In this document: piece by piece, positions 53,515-63,485 of the stretch
How positions within the stretch are numbered: the first letter of the stretch is position 1
How the letters are laid out: every line of letters starts with the position of its first letter
Assembly: GCF_014472395.1 (NCBI RefSeq)
Contig: NZ_JACSZW010000002.1
Coordinates: 496,001-560,000, forward strand
DNA: 64,000 bases
DNA from: Pedobacter sp. N36a
GTDB lineage: Bacteria; Bacteroidota; Bacteroidia; Sphingobacteriales; Sphingobacteriaceae
Reading direction: 5' to 3'
The notes under the pieces: generated by a model
The model's database searches: none
What the model saw: only the letters and a program-made list of their open reading frames with translations
What the model was told of the DNA's origin: nothing
Translations under genes and position numbers: made by a program

Positions 53515-55257
53515 ATGCCGATCCTCTGGAAATATTTTAAAGAACAAAAATGGTTTGTGCTGCTGGCACTTTTCCTGGCCGCAATAGCGCAACTGCTTAG
53601 CCTGACTGACCCGATTATTTTCGGAAAGATCATAGATGAATATGCGACCAATCCGGGCAATAAAACCCAGAGCGAGCTGGTAAATGGTGTATTATACTGG
53701 CTAAGTATCGCCATAGCAGTCGCAATAGCGGCAAGAATCGCAAAGGCTTTCCAGGAATATTATACGCGATTGGCGGTACAGCAATTTGGAATGCAGATCT
53801 TCAATGATGGTATCCGGCAAACACTACGCCTCTCTTTTCAGGAATTTGAGGAGAGCCATAGCGGCGAAACACTGTCAATCCTTCAAAAAGTAAAAACCGA
53901 TACGGAGCGTTTTGTCAATTCCTTCATCAATATTCTCTTTTCTTCCGTTGTCGGAATGGGCTTTCTCGTATGGTATTCCATTACCAAGAACTGGATGCTG
54001 GTCCCAGTCTTCCTTATCGGAATACTAGTACTGGGCTCTCTGACTGGTTTATTGAGTAAGAAAATCAAAATGGTACAGCGTTCTATCAATAGAGAAACTA
54101 ATAAGATGGCGGGGGTAATAACGGAGTCCCTCAGAAATATAGAGCTGGTTAAAAGTCTTGGGCTCACCTTCCCTGAAATCCGCAGGTTAAAAATCCAGAC
54201 GAAGAAGATCTACGACCTCGAGATGACCAAGACCAGGCGGGTAAGGACCCTTTCTTTTCTACAAGGAACCACGCTCAATGTGCTCAAGCAATCCATCCTG
54301 TTTATTTTACTATGGCTGATTTTCCGGAATAAATTGAGTACGGGCGAGCTGATTACCATGCAATTTATCTCTACCTCCATCTTCGGCCCATTACAAGATC
54401 TTGGAAACATCATCCTCAGCTACCGGGAAGTAGAAGCTTCAGTACATAGTTTTGATCAATTGATGCATAAGCCGGTAGAGCGCAAACCAGATTCTCCAAA
54501 ACAAACCGGTCCTTTGCAAAACCTTTCTTTTGATCAGGTGGTCTTTCGTCATAAAACGGCACAGACAAATGCCATTGATGATATTTCGTTTCCTGTCAAA
54601 ACCGGAGAAACAATCGCTTTTGTTGGTCCTTCTGGCTCCGGAAAATCAACACTAGTGAAACTGCTGGTTGGTTTATACAGACCGGTTTGGGGTGCGATCT
54701 TATTTAACGGTATCCCTTCCACAGAGATCCGATACAATGAACTCCGGCGACAAATCGGCTTTGTGACTCAGGATACACAGCTTTTCGCAGGTACCATAAA
54801 AGAAAATCTGTTATTTGTTAAAGGAGATGCCACAGAAGAAGAACTGTTGCTGGCATTGGATAAGGCATCTTGCACCAACCTTCTTGCTAAATCTGAAAAA
54901 GGCATGGATACCTTATTGGGAGAAGGCGGACTAAAACTTTCCGGAGGTGAGAAACAAAGGATTTCCATTGCAAGGGCACTCCTGAGAAACCCTAGACTAC
55001 TTATTTTTGATGAAGCGACTTCCGCATTAGATTCTTTAACTGAAGAAGAAATTACCTCTACCATCCGCGACCTGTCTATGAGCCGGGAACGGATCACAGT
55101 AGTAATTGCCCACCGATTGTCGACTATTATGCATGCTGATGTGATCTACGTTTTAGAGAAAGGCAAGATCTCCGAGGCTGGTTCTCATGCAGAACTGCTG
55201 GAGCAAAAAGGATTATATTATGCCATGTGGCGACAACAAGTTGGAGAAAGAAAGTGA
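53515..55257 (+). CDS. ABC transporter, fused membrane and ATPase domains (exporter)
   Basis: This 580-residue half-transporter has an N-terminal six-helix exporter domain (about 1-310, from WFVLLALFLAAIAQLLSLTD) and a C-terminal ATPase. Walker A is GPSGSGKST (371-379), the signature is LSGGEKQRISIARALL and Walker B is LLIFDEATSALD, followed by the switch His in VIAHRLSTI. It acts as a dimer to export lipids, peptides or drugs; the substrate is unknown. The antiporter gene starts 19 bases after its stop, suggesting one transcript. Confidence 0.95.
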   Translation: MPILWKYFKEQKWFVLLALFLAAIAQLLSLTDPIIFGKIIDEYATNPGNKTQSELVNGVLYWLSIAIAVAIAARIAKAFQEYYTRLAVQQFGMQIFNDGIRQTLRLSFQEFEESHSGETLSILQKVKTDTERFVNSFINILFSSVVGMGFLVWYSITKNWMLVPVFLIGILVLGSLTGLLSKKIKMVQRSINRETNKMAGVITESLRNIELVKSLGLTFPEIRRLKIQTKKIYDLEMTKTRRVRTLSFLQGTTLNVLKQSILFILLWLIFRNKLSTGELITMQFISTSIFGPLQDLGNIILSYREVEASVHSFDQLMHKPVERKPDSPKQTGPLQNLSFDQVVFRHKTAQTNAIDDISFPVKTGETIAFVGPSGSGKSTLVKLLVGLYRPVWGAILFNGIPSTEIRYNELRRQIGFVTQDTQLFAGTIKENLLFVKGDATEEELLLALDKASCTNLLAKSEKGMDTLLGEGGLKLSGGEKQRISIARALLRNPRLLIFDEATSALDSLTEEEITSTIRDLSMSRERITVVIAHRLSTIMHADVIYVLEKGKISEAGSHAELLEQKGLYYAMWRQQVGERK

Positions 55258-55276
55258 TATTTTTATATTTTTGTCC

Positions 55277-56875
55277 ATGATACACGCTAATTTACTGCTG
55301 ATCCTCGCCTTGTTTTTTGCAATGGCACTCCTTTATTTGTTGAGTCAACGCTGGAAAATCTCCTATCCTATTTTTCTTGTAATCGGAGGATTGGGCATCA
55401 GTTTTATTCCCGGTATCCCCGCAATTAGCATCAATCCAGATATTGTATTCCTTATCTTTTTACCGCCCTTGCTATTTGAAGCAGCCTGGTACACCTCCTG
55501 GAACGACTTCTGGAAATGGAAAAGATCCATTATGCTATTAGGCTTTGGTCTAGTATTAATTACTTCCCTGGCGATCGCCTACTTTTCAGTAAGTATCATT
55601 CCTGGCTTTACCTTGGCCTTAGGCTTTTTACTGGGAGGTATCATCTCTCCACCAGATGCGGTTGCGGCAACCTCTGTACTAAAGGGCGTAAACATGCCAA
55701 GACGAGGTTTAACCATGTTAGAAGGCGAAAGTCTGGTGAACGATGCCGCTTCATTAACCGTATTCAGATTCGCACTGGCCTCTATCTTAACTGGTCAATT
55801 TGTTTTCCAGAAAGCAGCAACAGACTTTATCGTATTAGCCGTCATGGGGGTATTTGTTGGTCTGGTGATCGCACATATCCTATATCTTATACTTAGGTAT
55901 TGGGCCAAATCGTCCAGCATCACTACACCAATTACCTTAATCGCTCCTTATCTGATGTATATTGTAGCGGAGGAGTTCCATTGGTCGGGTGTTTTAGCTG
56001 TAGTTAGTGGTGGTCTTTTTCTCTCTTTCCGCTCTAACGATTTCTTAAATTACCATACTAGAATTCAGACAAAAGAAGTATGGGCAACTGTAGGTTTTCT
56101 TTTGAATGGGTTTGTATTCATCCTGATCGGATTGGAATTACCGGTGATTGTAGCTGCTTTAGATGGCTATTCTATCAAAGAAGCCATCCATTATGGGTTA
56201 ATCATTAGCGCGATCGTCATCATTGCCAGAATTATTCTGGTTTATGTGGTTGCTTTCCTACCTAGGTTCCTGAGCCCGAAAATCCGTGCCTCGGAATCAA
56301 GTCCGGGTTTAAAGCTTCCCTTTATCATTGGCTGGGCAGGAATGCGCGGAGTGGTTTCACTTGCTTCCGCACTAGCAATTCCACTAACTTTAGACAGTGG
56401 CGAGGCCTTTCCGCATAGAAACCTAATCTTATTCATCACTTTCATTGTGATCCTGGTGACTTTAGTATTCCAGGGATTGACCCTTCCTATTTTCCTGCGT
56501 TTGCTTAAAGTAGAAGAAACTGAGGATCATATTCCATTTGATCAGCAAAAAGAAGCCATCAGGCTGCAGCTCGCTAAAGAATCGGTGACTTTCCTAAACA
56601 GCAAGTACCATCAGGAAATGAAGGAATTTGAAACCATTGCGAGAATCAAAGAGCAGCTGGAACGCAGTATCCAGGCCACAGAGCAAACTTTAAGCGAACA
56701 AAAAGAACAAGTGACCTCTGTTAGGAAGCTATACAGAAAGATCATGCTGGATTTGATTACCATCAGAAGAAGGGAACTGAATAAATTGCGCGCAACTAAA
56801 CAGTATGATGATGAAGTGATCCGAGATCTGGAAGGTAGTCTGGATTTAGAAGAAGCACGTTTATATCAACAATAA
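55277..56875 (+). CDS. Sodium/proton antiporter, CPA1 (NhaP-like) family
   Basis: This 532-residue inner-membrane protein has about 12 helices and a cytoplasmic, charged helical tail of about 110 residues after residue 420. Key CPA1 motifs are LGGIISPPDAVAATSVLKG and LEGESLVNDAASLTVFRFAL, the Asn-Asp pair used for ion exchange. GWAGMRGVVSLASALAIPL, a late helix, carries the conserved Arg. The open frame begins at 55187, but that would overlap the ABC gene by 71 bases; the ATG at 55277 starts directly at the first helix. Role: pH and sodium homeostasis. Confidence 0.94.
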   Translation: MIHANLLLILALFFAMALLYLLSQRWKISYPIFLVIGGLGISFIPGIPAISINPDIVFLIFLPPLLFEAAWYTSWNDFWKWKRSIMLLGFGLVLITSLAIAYFSVSIIPGFTLALGFLLGGIISPPDAVAATSVLKGVNMPRRGLTMLEGESLVNDAASLTVFRFALASILTGQFVFQKAATDFIVLAVMGVFVGLVIAHILYLILRYWAKSSSITTPITLIAPYLMYIVAEEFHWSGVLAVVSGGLFLSFRSNDFLNYHTRIQTKEVWATVGFLLNGFVFILIGLELPVIVAALDGYSIKEAIHYGLIISAIVIIARIILVYVVAFLPRFLSPKIRASESSPGLKLPFIIGWAGMRGVVSLASALAIPLTLDSGEAFPHRNLILFITFIVILVTLVFQGLTLPIFLRLLKVEETEDHIPFDQQKEAIRLQLAKESVTFLNSKYHQEMKEFETIARIKEQLERSIQATEQTLSEQKEQVTSVRKLYRKIMLDLITIRRRELNKLRATKQYDDEVIRDLEGSLDLEEARLYQQ

Positions 56876-56922
56876 AAGATCGACCACTATTCTTACGCTT
56901 CCTTAGCACCAAGCTTAAACAA

Positions 56923-56946
56923 AATAGACCTGTATTTAGGTCTATT
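56923..56946 (+). terminator. Hairpin after the antiporter gene
   Basis: AATAGACCT and AGGTCTATT form a perfect 9-bp stem around GTATTT, about 47 bases after the stop. It is followed by AAAATTT rather than a pure T-tract. Confidence 0.55.
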
Positions 56947-57168
56947 AAAATTTAACAGAAACATCGATGCAATATAAATTGTTCAAAAATTCAGCGCTTT
57001 TTAAATATTAGGATTCAAGTTTGACAATCAACATTTTATAGTAAAAAAGCAGAATAATGTCAATATTTTCCGGTAACATTTAAGCTACTTTAAGGTCATC
57101 TGCCTCGAGGAAATAAAGAGTTTGGCATCATTTTTACAGGTTACCCGGTGTAAACAATATTCAAAATT

Positions 57169-57660
57169 ATGAAAAAGATATTTTCAGTAGCGGCATTGGC
57201 GATTTTATTATCTGCATGTTCAAATAATGCCAAAGAGGAAGCGTTAATCAAACAACAAGCGATTGTTGCTGTAAAAGATAGTCTGAGATTGGATAGTTTC
57301 AAAAAAGCAGACGCTCTTGAAAAAGAGAGAATTGCTCAAGTAAAAGAGGAAGAAATCAAAAAGGACCGCATAAGAGAAGAAAAAAGAACACTGCTGTTAG
57401 CAGAACGTAATGATGCGGCAGAAAAAAGATCTTCGTCTTCATCATCGAATACTGTAGCTACTCCTGCTAAGAAAAAAGGCTGGAGTCAAGCCGCTAAAGG
57501 TGCTGCAATTGGTGCTGGTGCCGGAGCAATCGGTGGTATTTTAGTAGATAAAAATAACGCCAGAGGTGCCATTATCGGTGGTGTAGTTGGCGCTGGAACA
57601 GGATACGTGATTGGTAGAGGTCAGGATAGAAAATCTGGTAGAGTACAGCCTAAGAACTAG
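57169..57660 (+). CDS. Glycine-zipper (YMGG-like) lipoprotein
   Basis: This 163-residue protein has a lipobox Cys at residue 17 (LLSAC). A charged coiled-coil-like helix follows (about 25-85, KKADALEKERIAQVKEEEIK), then a Ser-rich linker. A C-terminal glycine zipper of two helices (GAAIGAGAGAIGGILVD and GAIIGGVVGAGTGYVIG) ends the protein. Such zippers insert in or associate with the outer membrane. Similar proteins respond to envelope stress, but no function is established here. It is transcribed alone and closed by a strong terminator. Confidence 0.88.
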   Translation: MKKIFSVAALAILLSACSNNAKEEALIKQQAIVAVKDSLRLDSFKKADALEKERIAQVKEEEIKKDRIREEKRTLLLAERNDAAEKRSSSSSSNTVATPAKKKGWSQAAKGAAIGAGAGAIGGILVDKNNARGAIIGGVVGAGTGYVIGRGQDRKSGRVQPKN

Positions 57661-57713
57661 TATTTCAGCAATCAGGATATAAAATTCATAAGCATCATCA
57701 GCTGATGAATGAC

Positions 57714-57749
57714 AAAAAGGAAGGGCGTTTAATAGCGCCCTTCCTTTTT
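57714..57749. terminator. Strong bidirectional terminator between convergent genes
   Basis: AAAAAGGAAGGGCG and CGCCCTTCCTTTTT form a perfect 14-bp stem around an 8-base loop. A-runs and T-runs on both sides let it serve both the glycine-zipper gene and the dehydrogenase gene. Confidence 0.9.
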
Positions 57750-57817
57750 CGTGTTAAATCCAGATCATGCTTCAGTTAAATTCCATTGGAAAGATGGTCT
57801 TTATGCCAATAATTTGT

Positions 57818-58678
57818 TTATTTTTTCGACAATGACTTGATTACTGCCATGACATCTTCTTCTCCCAAGCCTTCCTGCTGAGCTTGTTGGAAAGTATGAA
57901 ACAAAGGATCGATTAAAGGAGCATCCAGTCCGGCAGCTTTAGCCAGGCCCAGATCCTTCACTAAATGTTTCAATGCGAAAGCAGCAGGATAGGATTCGTT
58001 TAAAATCGAAGGCGTTTTAAGCTTGGTAATGCCGTTTCCGCAGGCTCCCTCATTGATAATCGTCAGCATATCAGTTTTATTAACGCCATTCTTTTCCGCA
58101 AAAAGCAGGGTTTCTGCTAGTCCCTGCAAGTTTAAGCCCAACAGGTAATTGATCGCAAGTTTTGCAGAGCCGCCTACTCCTGCTCCTCCAACATGTACAG
58201 AAAGTTTGCCTAAGGCATCAAAAGCAGGCTTAGCTTTTTCATAGGCGGGCGTTTCTCCGCCCACCAGGATAATCAATGTGCCATCCTGGGCAGGTTTAAC
58301 ACTACCCGATACTGGTGCTTCCAGAAAATCAATATCGTTCTTTTTGCAAAGTTCCGATAAATACCTTGAGGTATCCGGGGAAACTGTGCTCATATCGATG
58401 ATCATTTTACCGGCAGCAGGATTTGTCAGCAAGCCTTTTTCTCCTTCAAACACCATTTTTACTGCTTCGTCATTGGACAGCATTGTAAATACGATATCGC
58501 AATCTTCCAATAGCGTTTGCGGATCTGGCGCAGTACTGGCACCATTAGCGATCAATTCTGCTTCTTTTTGTTTCGTACGGTTGAAAACAACCACTTCGAA
58601 CCCAGCCTTTAGTAAGTTCTTTACCATCGGGGTTCCCATATTTCCAAGACCTATCCAGCCTAATTTTAATCTACTCAT
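57818..58678 (-). CDS. NAD(P)-dependent beta-hydroxyacid dehydrogenase (3-hydroxyisobutyrate dehydrogenase-like)
   Basis: This 286-residue cytosolic enzyme has an N-terminal Rossmann motif, KLGWIGLGNMGTPMVKNLL. The substrate loop is DFLEAPVSGSVKPAQDGTL. The catalytic Lys is in GSAKLAINYLLG near residue 171, and a helical C-terminal domain has DLGLAKAAGLDAPLIDPLF. It belongs with 3-hydroxyisobutyrate, tartronate semialdehyde and succinic semialdehyde (GLYR/GhbD) reductases; the exact aldehyde or acid cannot be decided. It is transcribed alone. Confidence 0.93.
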   Translation of the reverse strand: MSRLKLGWIGLGNMGTPMVKNLLKAGFEVVVFNRTKQKEAELIANGASTAPDPQTLLEDCDIVFTMLSNDEAVKMVFEGEKGLLTNPAAGKMIIDMSTVSPDTSRYLSELCKKNDIDFLEAPVSGSVKPAQDGTLIILVGGETPAYEKAKPAFDALGKLSVHVGGAGVGGSAKLAINYLLGLNLQGLAETLLFAEKNGVNKTDMLTIINEGACGNGITKLKTPSILNESYPAAFALKHLVKDLGLAKAAGLDAPLIDPLFHTFQQAQQEGLGEEDVMAVIKSLSKK

Positions 58679-58802
58679 GAGGTATGCTTGTTGTGATTCA
58701 GTGGCCTAAATTACGAAATTGAATGGTTTAGCGTAGGGGAAGGTGGCTGTCCAAGAAAATAAGAAGGCGCAATACGACAAAACCATGGCCAGGAATTGCA
58801 GA

Positions 58803-59294
58803 CTAACTTAACTTCCAGTCTGGGCGTTCAAAGTGGCAGGTATAACCATAGGGAACCTTTTGCAAATAGTTCTGGTGATCCTCTTCAGCAGTCCAGAAAT
58901 CCGTTTCAGGCACAATTTCTGTGACAAACTTACCTGGCCATTTCCCTGAAGCTTCCAGTTCTGCGATTAAGGACTTGGCAGTTTCCTGCTGCTGTTCATC
59001 AACATAGAAGATCGCAGAGCGATAAGAAGTACCGATATCGTTTCCTTGTCTGTTTTTTGTGGTCGGGTCGTGAATCTGAAAGAAATACTCCAGAAGTCCA
59101 CGATAACTCAGTATTGCCGGATCAAATACAATCTCTATTCCTTCGGCATGTGTTCCATGGTTGCGGTAGGTTGCATTCGGAATATCCCCTCCGGTATAAC
59201 CTACAACTGTTGAAATCACACCTGGATGGTGGCGAAATAGTTCTTCTACTCCCCAAAAGCAACCGCCTGCTAAAATGGCTTTTTCAGTATTCAT
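58803..59294 (-). CDS. msrA: Peptide methionine-(S)-S-oxide reductase
   Basis: This 163-residue enzyme reduces methionine S-sulfoxide in proteins. The catalytic Cys12 lies in the family motif [27 protein letters not shown] and the [18 protein letters not shown] block complete the active site, and the C-terminal YHF-like stretch reads [10 protein letters not shown]. No exported signal is present, so the protein is cytosolic. No MsrB domain or gene is adjacent. The length is normal. Confidence 0.96.
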   Translation of the reverse strand: MNTEKAILAGGCFWGVEELFRHHPGVISTVVGYTGGDIPNATYRNHGTHAEGIEIVFDPAILSYRGLLEYFFQIHDPTTKNRQGNDIGTSYRSAIFYVDEQQQETAKSLIAELEASGKWPGKFVTEIVPETDFWTAEEDHQNYLQKVPYGYTCHFERPDWKLS

Positions 59295-59501
59295 ATCTTT
59301 TTTCTTTTAATCAGCTAAAGGTATCCAATTTTCAAATACCTGCTTCAGGTGTAAAGGACTGAAATCTCCGGCTATTTATTGTTAATCTACTATCATTTTT
59401 GAACGATAAGTTGTGAAGATAATTCTTTCTAAATACATTTATAAGCTTTCCAAAATTTTAACGCCCAGGCTTCGTTTAAAGAGCCTTGTTTATTCAGACC
59501 T

Positions 59502-60002
59502 ATGCTAAACATTTATACCGCCACAAAAAATGATTTTCCGGTGATTCAAAAGATCGCCAACGAGACATGGCCAGCAACATTTGGGGCCATCTTATCTCCT
59601 AAACAAATCAGCTATATGCTGGAAATGATGTACAGCACTGCTGCATTAACGGAGCAGGTGACAGAAAAAGGACATCACTTCTTACTGGTCAAAGATGTAG
59701 CAAACGACTTAGGATACGCCTCTTATGAACTGAATTATAAAGGCTTACCAAAAACAAAAATCCACAAAATCTATTTACTTCCAGAAGCTCAGGGTAAAGG
59801 TGTTGGAAAATTACTGATGAACACCATCACAGCAATTGCAAAAGACAACCAGAATACCGCCTTGTCGCTGAATGTAAACCGCGACAATTCCGCGTTCCAG
59901 TTTTACAAAAACGTGGGCTTTGAACTGGTCGGAGAAGAGAATATCGACATTGGCGATGGCTTCCTAATGGAGGATTATATCATGGAAAAAAAATTAGCAT
60001 AA
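59502..60002 (+). CDS. GNAT-family N-acetyltransferase
   Basis: This 166-residue protein has the acetyl-CoA-binding loop in KIYLLPEAQGKGVGKLLMNT (Q-x-x-G-x-G type, about 91-110) and the following LSLNVNRDNSAFQFYKNVGF, the end of the fold. It transfers an acetyl group to an amine. The acceptor (protein, amino acid or antibiotic-like molecule) is unknown. The helicase gene begins 13 bases after its stop on the same strand, so the two may be co-transcribed. Confidence 0.9.
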   Translation: MLNIYTATKNDFPVIQKIANETWPATFGAILSPKQISYMLEMMYSTAALTEQVTEKGHHFLLVKDVANDLGYASYELNYKGLPKTKIHKIYLLPEAQGKGVGKLLMNTITAIAKDNQNTALSLNVNRDNSAFQFYKNVGFELVGEENIDIGDGFLMEDYIMEKKLA

Positions 60003-60015
60003 CCCCCTATCCCTG

Positions 60016-61920
60016 TTGGAATATTTCAAAAAACTCCTTGAGTTATTAAAAATTGAACGCGAGGAAGACTTAAGGTCTTACCTCCAATTGACTGCATCTT
60101 CTTCTGTAACTACCCGTAGGGCAAACGGATTGTCCTGGTATCCAATCGCCATCAGAGGCTCAGAAATGAGTCGTGGAGATTATTTAACAGTAGAAGTCGA
60201 ACGTACCACACATCAAGAACTTGCGCATCAGCTTCGTTTTGGTGTTTCGGCAGTATTGTTCTCTAATCATGATCCTAAAGATCGTGTAGAGGGTACCATT
60301 ACCCATCAAAGCGGCAACCGTTTAAAGATTACTTTAAAGACGGATGAACTGCCAGACTGGACACGTGACGGCAAATTAGGTATAGATGTATTGTTCGACA
60401 ACAACAGCTATGATGAGATGCAAAATGCGTTGAAGCAAGCTGCAGCAAGATTGGAAAAGTCGGAAGACAGTCAGCTGGTTAAAATATTGACCGGTCAGGC
60501 CAGCCCCAACTTCTCTAATCAAGCACCTCATTATGCCATTCCAAAATTAAACCCGGTACAGCAGCAGGCTGTTGATAAAATCCTTTCTGCTCAGGAATTA
60601 GCCATTGTTCATGGTCCTCCGGGAACAGGAAAAACGACTACTTTGGTTCAGGCGATTAAGGCATTGATCAAACAGGATCATCAGCAAATCCTCGTTGTTG
60701 CGCCCAGCAATACTGCAGTAGACCTCCTCACAGAGAAATTAGATGAAGAAGGTTTAAACGTTTTGCGCATTGGAAATCCGGCTAGAGTATCAGAAAAACT
60801 ACAGTCTTTAACACTCGACGGCAAGTTGTCGGAACACGACAGCATGAAACAAATCAGAGCATTAAAGAAACAGGCCAATGAGTATAAAAACATGGCCCAT
60901 AAGTACAAACGGAATTTCGGCCGTGCGGAAAAGGAACAGCGCAAAGCACTCTTTGATGAGGCACATAAGATCATGAAAGAAGTGGGCAATACTGAGCAGT
61001 ACATGATTGATGATCTGCTGAGTAAAGCTCAGGTGGTGACCGCTACGCTGGTTGGCGCGAATCATTATACGGTCCGCGGATTAAAATTCCATACGGTAGT
61101 GATTGACGAAGCCGGGCAAGCATTAGAACCTGCCTGCTGGATTCCAATCCTGAAAGCACAGAAGGTCATCTTAGCTGGTGATCATTGTCAGCTTTCTCCA
61201 ACGATAAAGTCTAATGAAGCGGCAAAAGCAGGCCTGAATACTACTTTATTAGAGAAAACCACTGCCCTGCACCCAGAAGCAGTAACACTTTTAGAAGAGC
61301 AATACCGCATGCATGAAATCATTATGAGTTATTCTTCTCAGGTGTTTTATGAGAACAAATTGAAAGCTCATGATACAGTAGCAAAACACGTGCTGTTTTC
61401 GGAAGAAGCGCCATTGGCCTTTGTAGATACGGCGGGCTGTGGCTTTGAAGAGAAATCTGAAGGCACGAGCACCACCAATCCAGAGGAAGCTGCATTCTTG
61501 TTTAAACACCTGACACAGCTTACGACTGCCCTTGGTAGCCATTATACCCAAGAAAACTTCCCTACCATTGCAGTGATCTCGCCTTATAAACAGCAGATTT
61601 TACTGATGAAGGAATTGATGCTGCATTCGCCAGAACTGATGGTTTATGCAGATAAAATTACCGTGAACACCATTGATAGTTTCCAGGGACAGGAACGTGA
61701 TCTGGTCTACATCAGCATGACCAGAAGCAATAATGAAGGCAGTATAGGTTTCCTTTCGGATATCCGAAGGATGAATGTAGCCATGACCAGAGCCAGGAAA
61801 AAACTCGTGGTTATTGGCGACAGTGCTACCCTATCCCGCCTTCCATTTTACTCAGATTTCATCAGCTATGCAGAATCCGTAAACGCTTATCAGAGCGCAT
61901 GGGAGTTTGCAGATCTTTAA
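60016..61920 (+). CDS. Superfamily 1 helicase (IGHMBP2/UPF1-like), TTG start
   Basis: This 634-residue protein has an N-terminal beta-barrel region and two RecA domains (AAA_11/AAA_12 type). Walker A is GPPGTGKT (200-207) and motif II is DEAG (364-367). LEEQYRMHEIIMSYSSQVFY, TIDSFQGQERDLVYISMTRS and NVAMTRARKKLVVIGD give motifs IV-VI. The chosen start is TTG, because EYFKKLLELLKIEREEDLRS matches the usual N-terminus and no ATG lies before it. A poor ribosome-binding sequence precedes it. The role in RNA or DNA metabolism is not established. Its stop overlaps the convergent CoA-transferase gene's stop by three bases. Confidence 0.92.
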   Translation: MEYFKKLLELLKIEREEDLRSYLQLTASSSVTTRRANGLSWYPIAIRGSEMSRGDYLTVEVERTTHQELAHQLRFGVSAVLFSNHDPKDRVEGTITHQSGNRLKITLKTDELPDWTRDGKLGIDVLFDNNSYDEMQNALKQAAARLEKSEDSQLVKILTGQASPNFSNQAPHYAIPKLNPVQQQAVDKILSAQELAIVHGPPGTGKTTTLVQAIKALIKQDHQQILVVAPSNTAVDLLTEKLDEEGLNVLRIGNPARVSEKLQSLTLDGKLSEHDSMKQIRALKKQANEYKNMAHKYKRNFGRAEKEQRKALFDEAHKIMKEVGNTEQYMIDDLLSKAQVVTATLVGANHYTVRGLKFHTVVIDEAGQALEPACWIPILKAQKVILAGDHCQLSPTIKSNEAAKAGLNTTLLEKTTALHPEAVTLLEEQYRMHEIIMSYSSQVFYENKLKAHDTVAKHVLFSEEAPLAFVDTAGCGFEEKSEGTSTTNPEEAAFLFKHLTQLTTALGSHYTQENFPTIAVISPYKQQILLMKELMLHSPELMVYADKITVNTIDSFQGQERDLVYISMTRSNNEGSIGFLSDIRRMNVAMTRARKKLVVIGDSATLSRLPFYSDFISYAESVNAYQSAWEFADL

Positions 61921-63410
61921 TCTGCTTTCATTGTACCTTTTTCGCGCAGGCGACCATACCAGGCAAACGCTTCCTCTAAAAGATGAGGCGTTTGTCCGCC
62001 ACGCAGGCAAGCCCTTTCAAAGTAGTCCAGCAGTGCTGCCCTGTAATCCGGATGTGCACAATTTTCAATCACTACTTTAGCACGCTGTCTAGGTGCCAAA
62101 CCGCGCAAATCCGCCAGTCCCTGCTCTGTGACCATCACATCCACATCATGCTCTGTATGGTCAACATGGGAAACCATTGGAACAATTCGTGAAATAGTAG
62201 CTGATTTTGCAGCGGATTGCGTGACAAAGACACTTAAATAAGCATTGCGCGCAAAATCTCCGGAGCCTCCGATTCCATTCATCATATTCGTTCCGGCCAC
62301 ATGCGTGGAGTTCACATTGCCATAAATGTCACATTCCAATGCGGTGTTGATGGTAATGATCCCTAGCCTGCGGATCACCTCTGCCGCATTACTGATTTCT
62401 TGTGGGCGCAGGACGATCTTGTCTTTATAGGATTCGAAATTATGGAATATCTTTTGATAGTATGCTTCTGAAACGGTGATGGATGATCCAGAGGCAAAAG
62501 TCATTTTTCCAGCATCGAGCAAATCAAAAGTACTATCTTGCAGGACCTCTGAATACATGGTCAGGTTTTCAAAGTCGCCTTCCATAAAACCGAGCAGTAC
62601 TGCATTGGCTACCTTACCAATACCAGCTTGCAGTGGAAGTAATGATTTAGTCAGATTACCTTTCTTCACTTCTGCTGAAAAGAAGCTGACCAGGTGTTTT
62701 GCGATTGCTTTAGTGGCCTCATCCGGCGGCACAATTTCTGCCGGACTATCCGTTTTATTCGTGATCACCACCCCTATAATCTTTTTGGGATCGATGTAAA
62801 TCGAAGAACGCCCCACACGATCCGAAGCAGCTATAATTGGAATCTCACATCGGTTCGGGTAGTCCCCTGCAGAAAAGATATCGTGCAAGCCGCATACGGA
62901 AAAAGGAACGGCGGTATTGACCTCGATAATGACCTGATCTGCCAGTGCAGCAAAAGATGCCGAATTACCTACAGATGTGGTCGGTATGATACTGCCGTCT
63001 GCTTCAATTCTACACGCTTCCAGTACTGCAATATCAATTTTAGGAAAATGGTTTGATTTCAAAAGTGAAACGGTTTCTCCCAAATGCTGGTCGATAAATA
63101 AGACTTCCCCCTGGTTGATCGCCTTTCGCAAAACAGGATCTACCTGGAAAGGCAGTCGTAAAGATAGCGCGTCGGCATCGGCTAAAGCACCATCCGTACC
63201 GTGCCCAAGAGAAGCACCCGTCATGAGTGTGATTTTAAGCGGCTCGCGCTTTGCGCGTTCCGCAACTGCGGCTAATACAGCTTTACTGTCGCCGGCCTTG
63301 GTAAATCCACTGGAAGCCACCACCATCTTGTCTTTAAAGAGCTGTGCGGCTTCTTCTGAGGTCATTATTTTGGAAATTAATTCCTCCCTCAGTATTCTAT
63401 CTGCGTACAT
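61917..63410 (-). CDS. Acetyl-CoA hydrolase/transferase family protein
   Basis: This 497-residue cytosolic enzyme belongs to the CoA-transferase family I group (Ach1/SucCoA-type). Landmarks are VVASSGFTKAGDSKAV at the start, TGASLGHGTDGALA near 80 and TALECDIYGNVNSTHVAGTN near 365, which holds the catalytic Glu. GGSGDFARNAYLSVFVTQSA and HTEHDVDVMVTEQGLADLRG follow. Such enzymes move CoA between acetyl, succinyl or propionyl groups or hydrolyse acetyl-CoA. An AraC-type regulator lies 75 bases upstream on the same strand and may control it. Confidence 0.93.
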   Translation of the reverse strand: MYADRILREELISKIMTSEEAAQLFKDKMVVASSGFTKAGDSKAVLAAVAERAKREPLKITLMTGASLGHGTDGALADADALSLRLPFQVDPVLRKAINQGEVLFIDQHLGETVSLLKSNHFPKIDIAVLEACRIEADGSIIPTTSVGNSASFAALADQVIIEVNTAVPFSVCGLHDIFSAGDYPNRCEIPIIAASDRVGRSSIYIDPKKIIGVVITNKTDSPAEIVPPDEATKAIAKHLVSFFSAEVKKGNLTKSLLPLQAGIGKVANAVLLGFMEGDFENLTMYSEVLQDSTFDLLDAGKMTFASGSSITVSEAYYQKIFHNFESYKDKIVLRPQEISNAAEVIRRLGIITINTALECDIYGNVNSTHVAGTNMMNGIGGSGDFARNAYLSVFVTQSAAKSATISRIVPMVSHVDHTEHDVDVMVTEQGLADLRGLAPRQRAKVVIENCAHPDYRAALLDYFERACLRGGQTPHLLEEAFAWYGRLREKGTMKAD

Positions 63411-63485
63411 ACATTTGGTTTAAAACACAAATCTATACGCATTAATCAGGCAAAAGGTATCCTTTCCGGCCAATTACATATCTTA

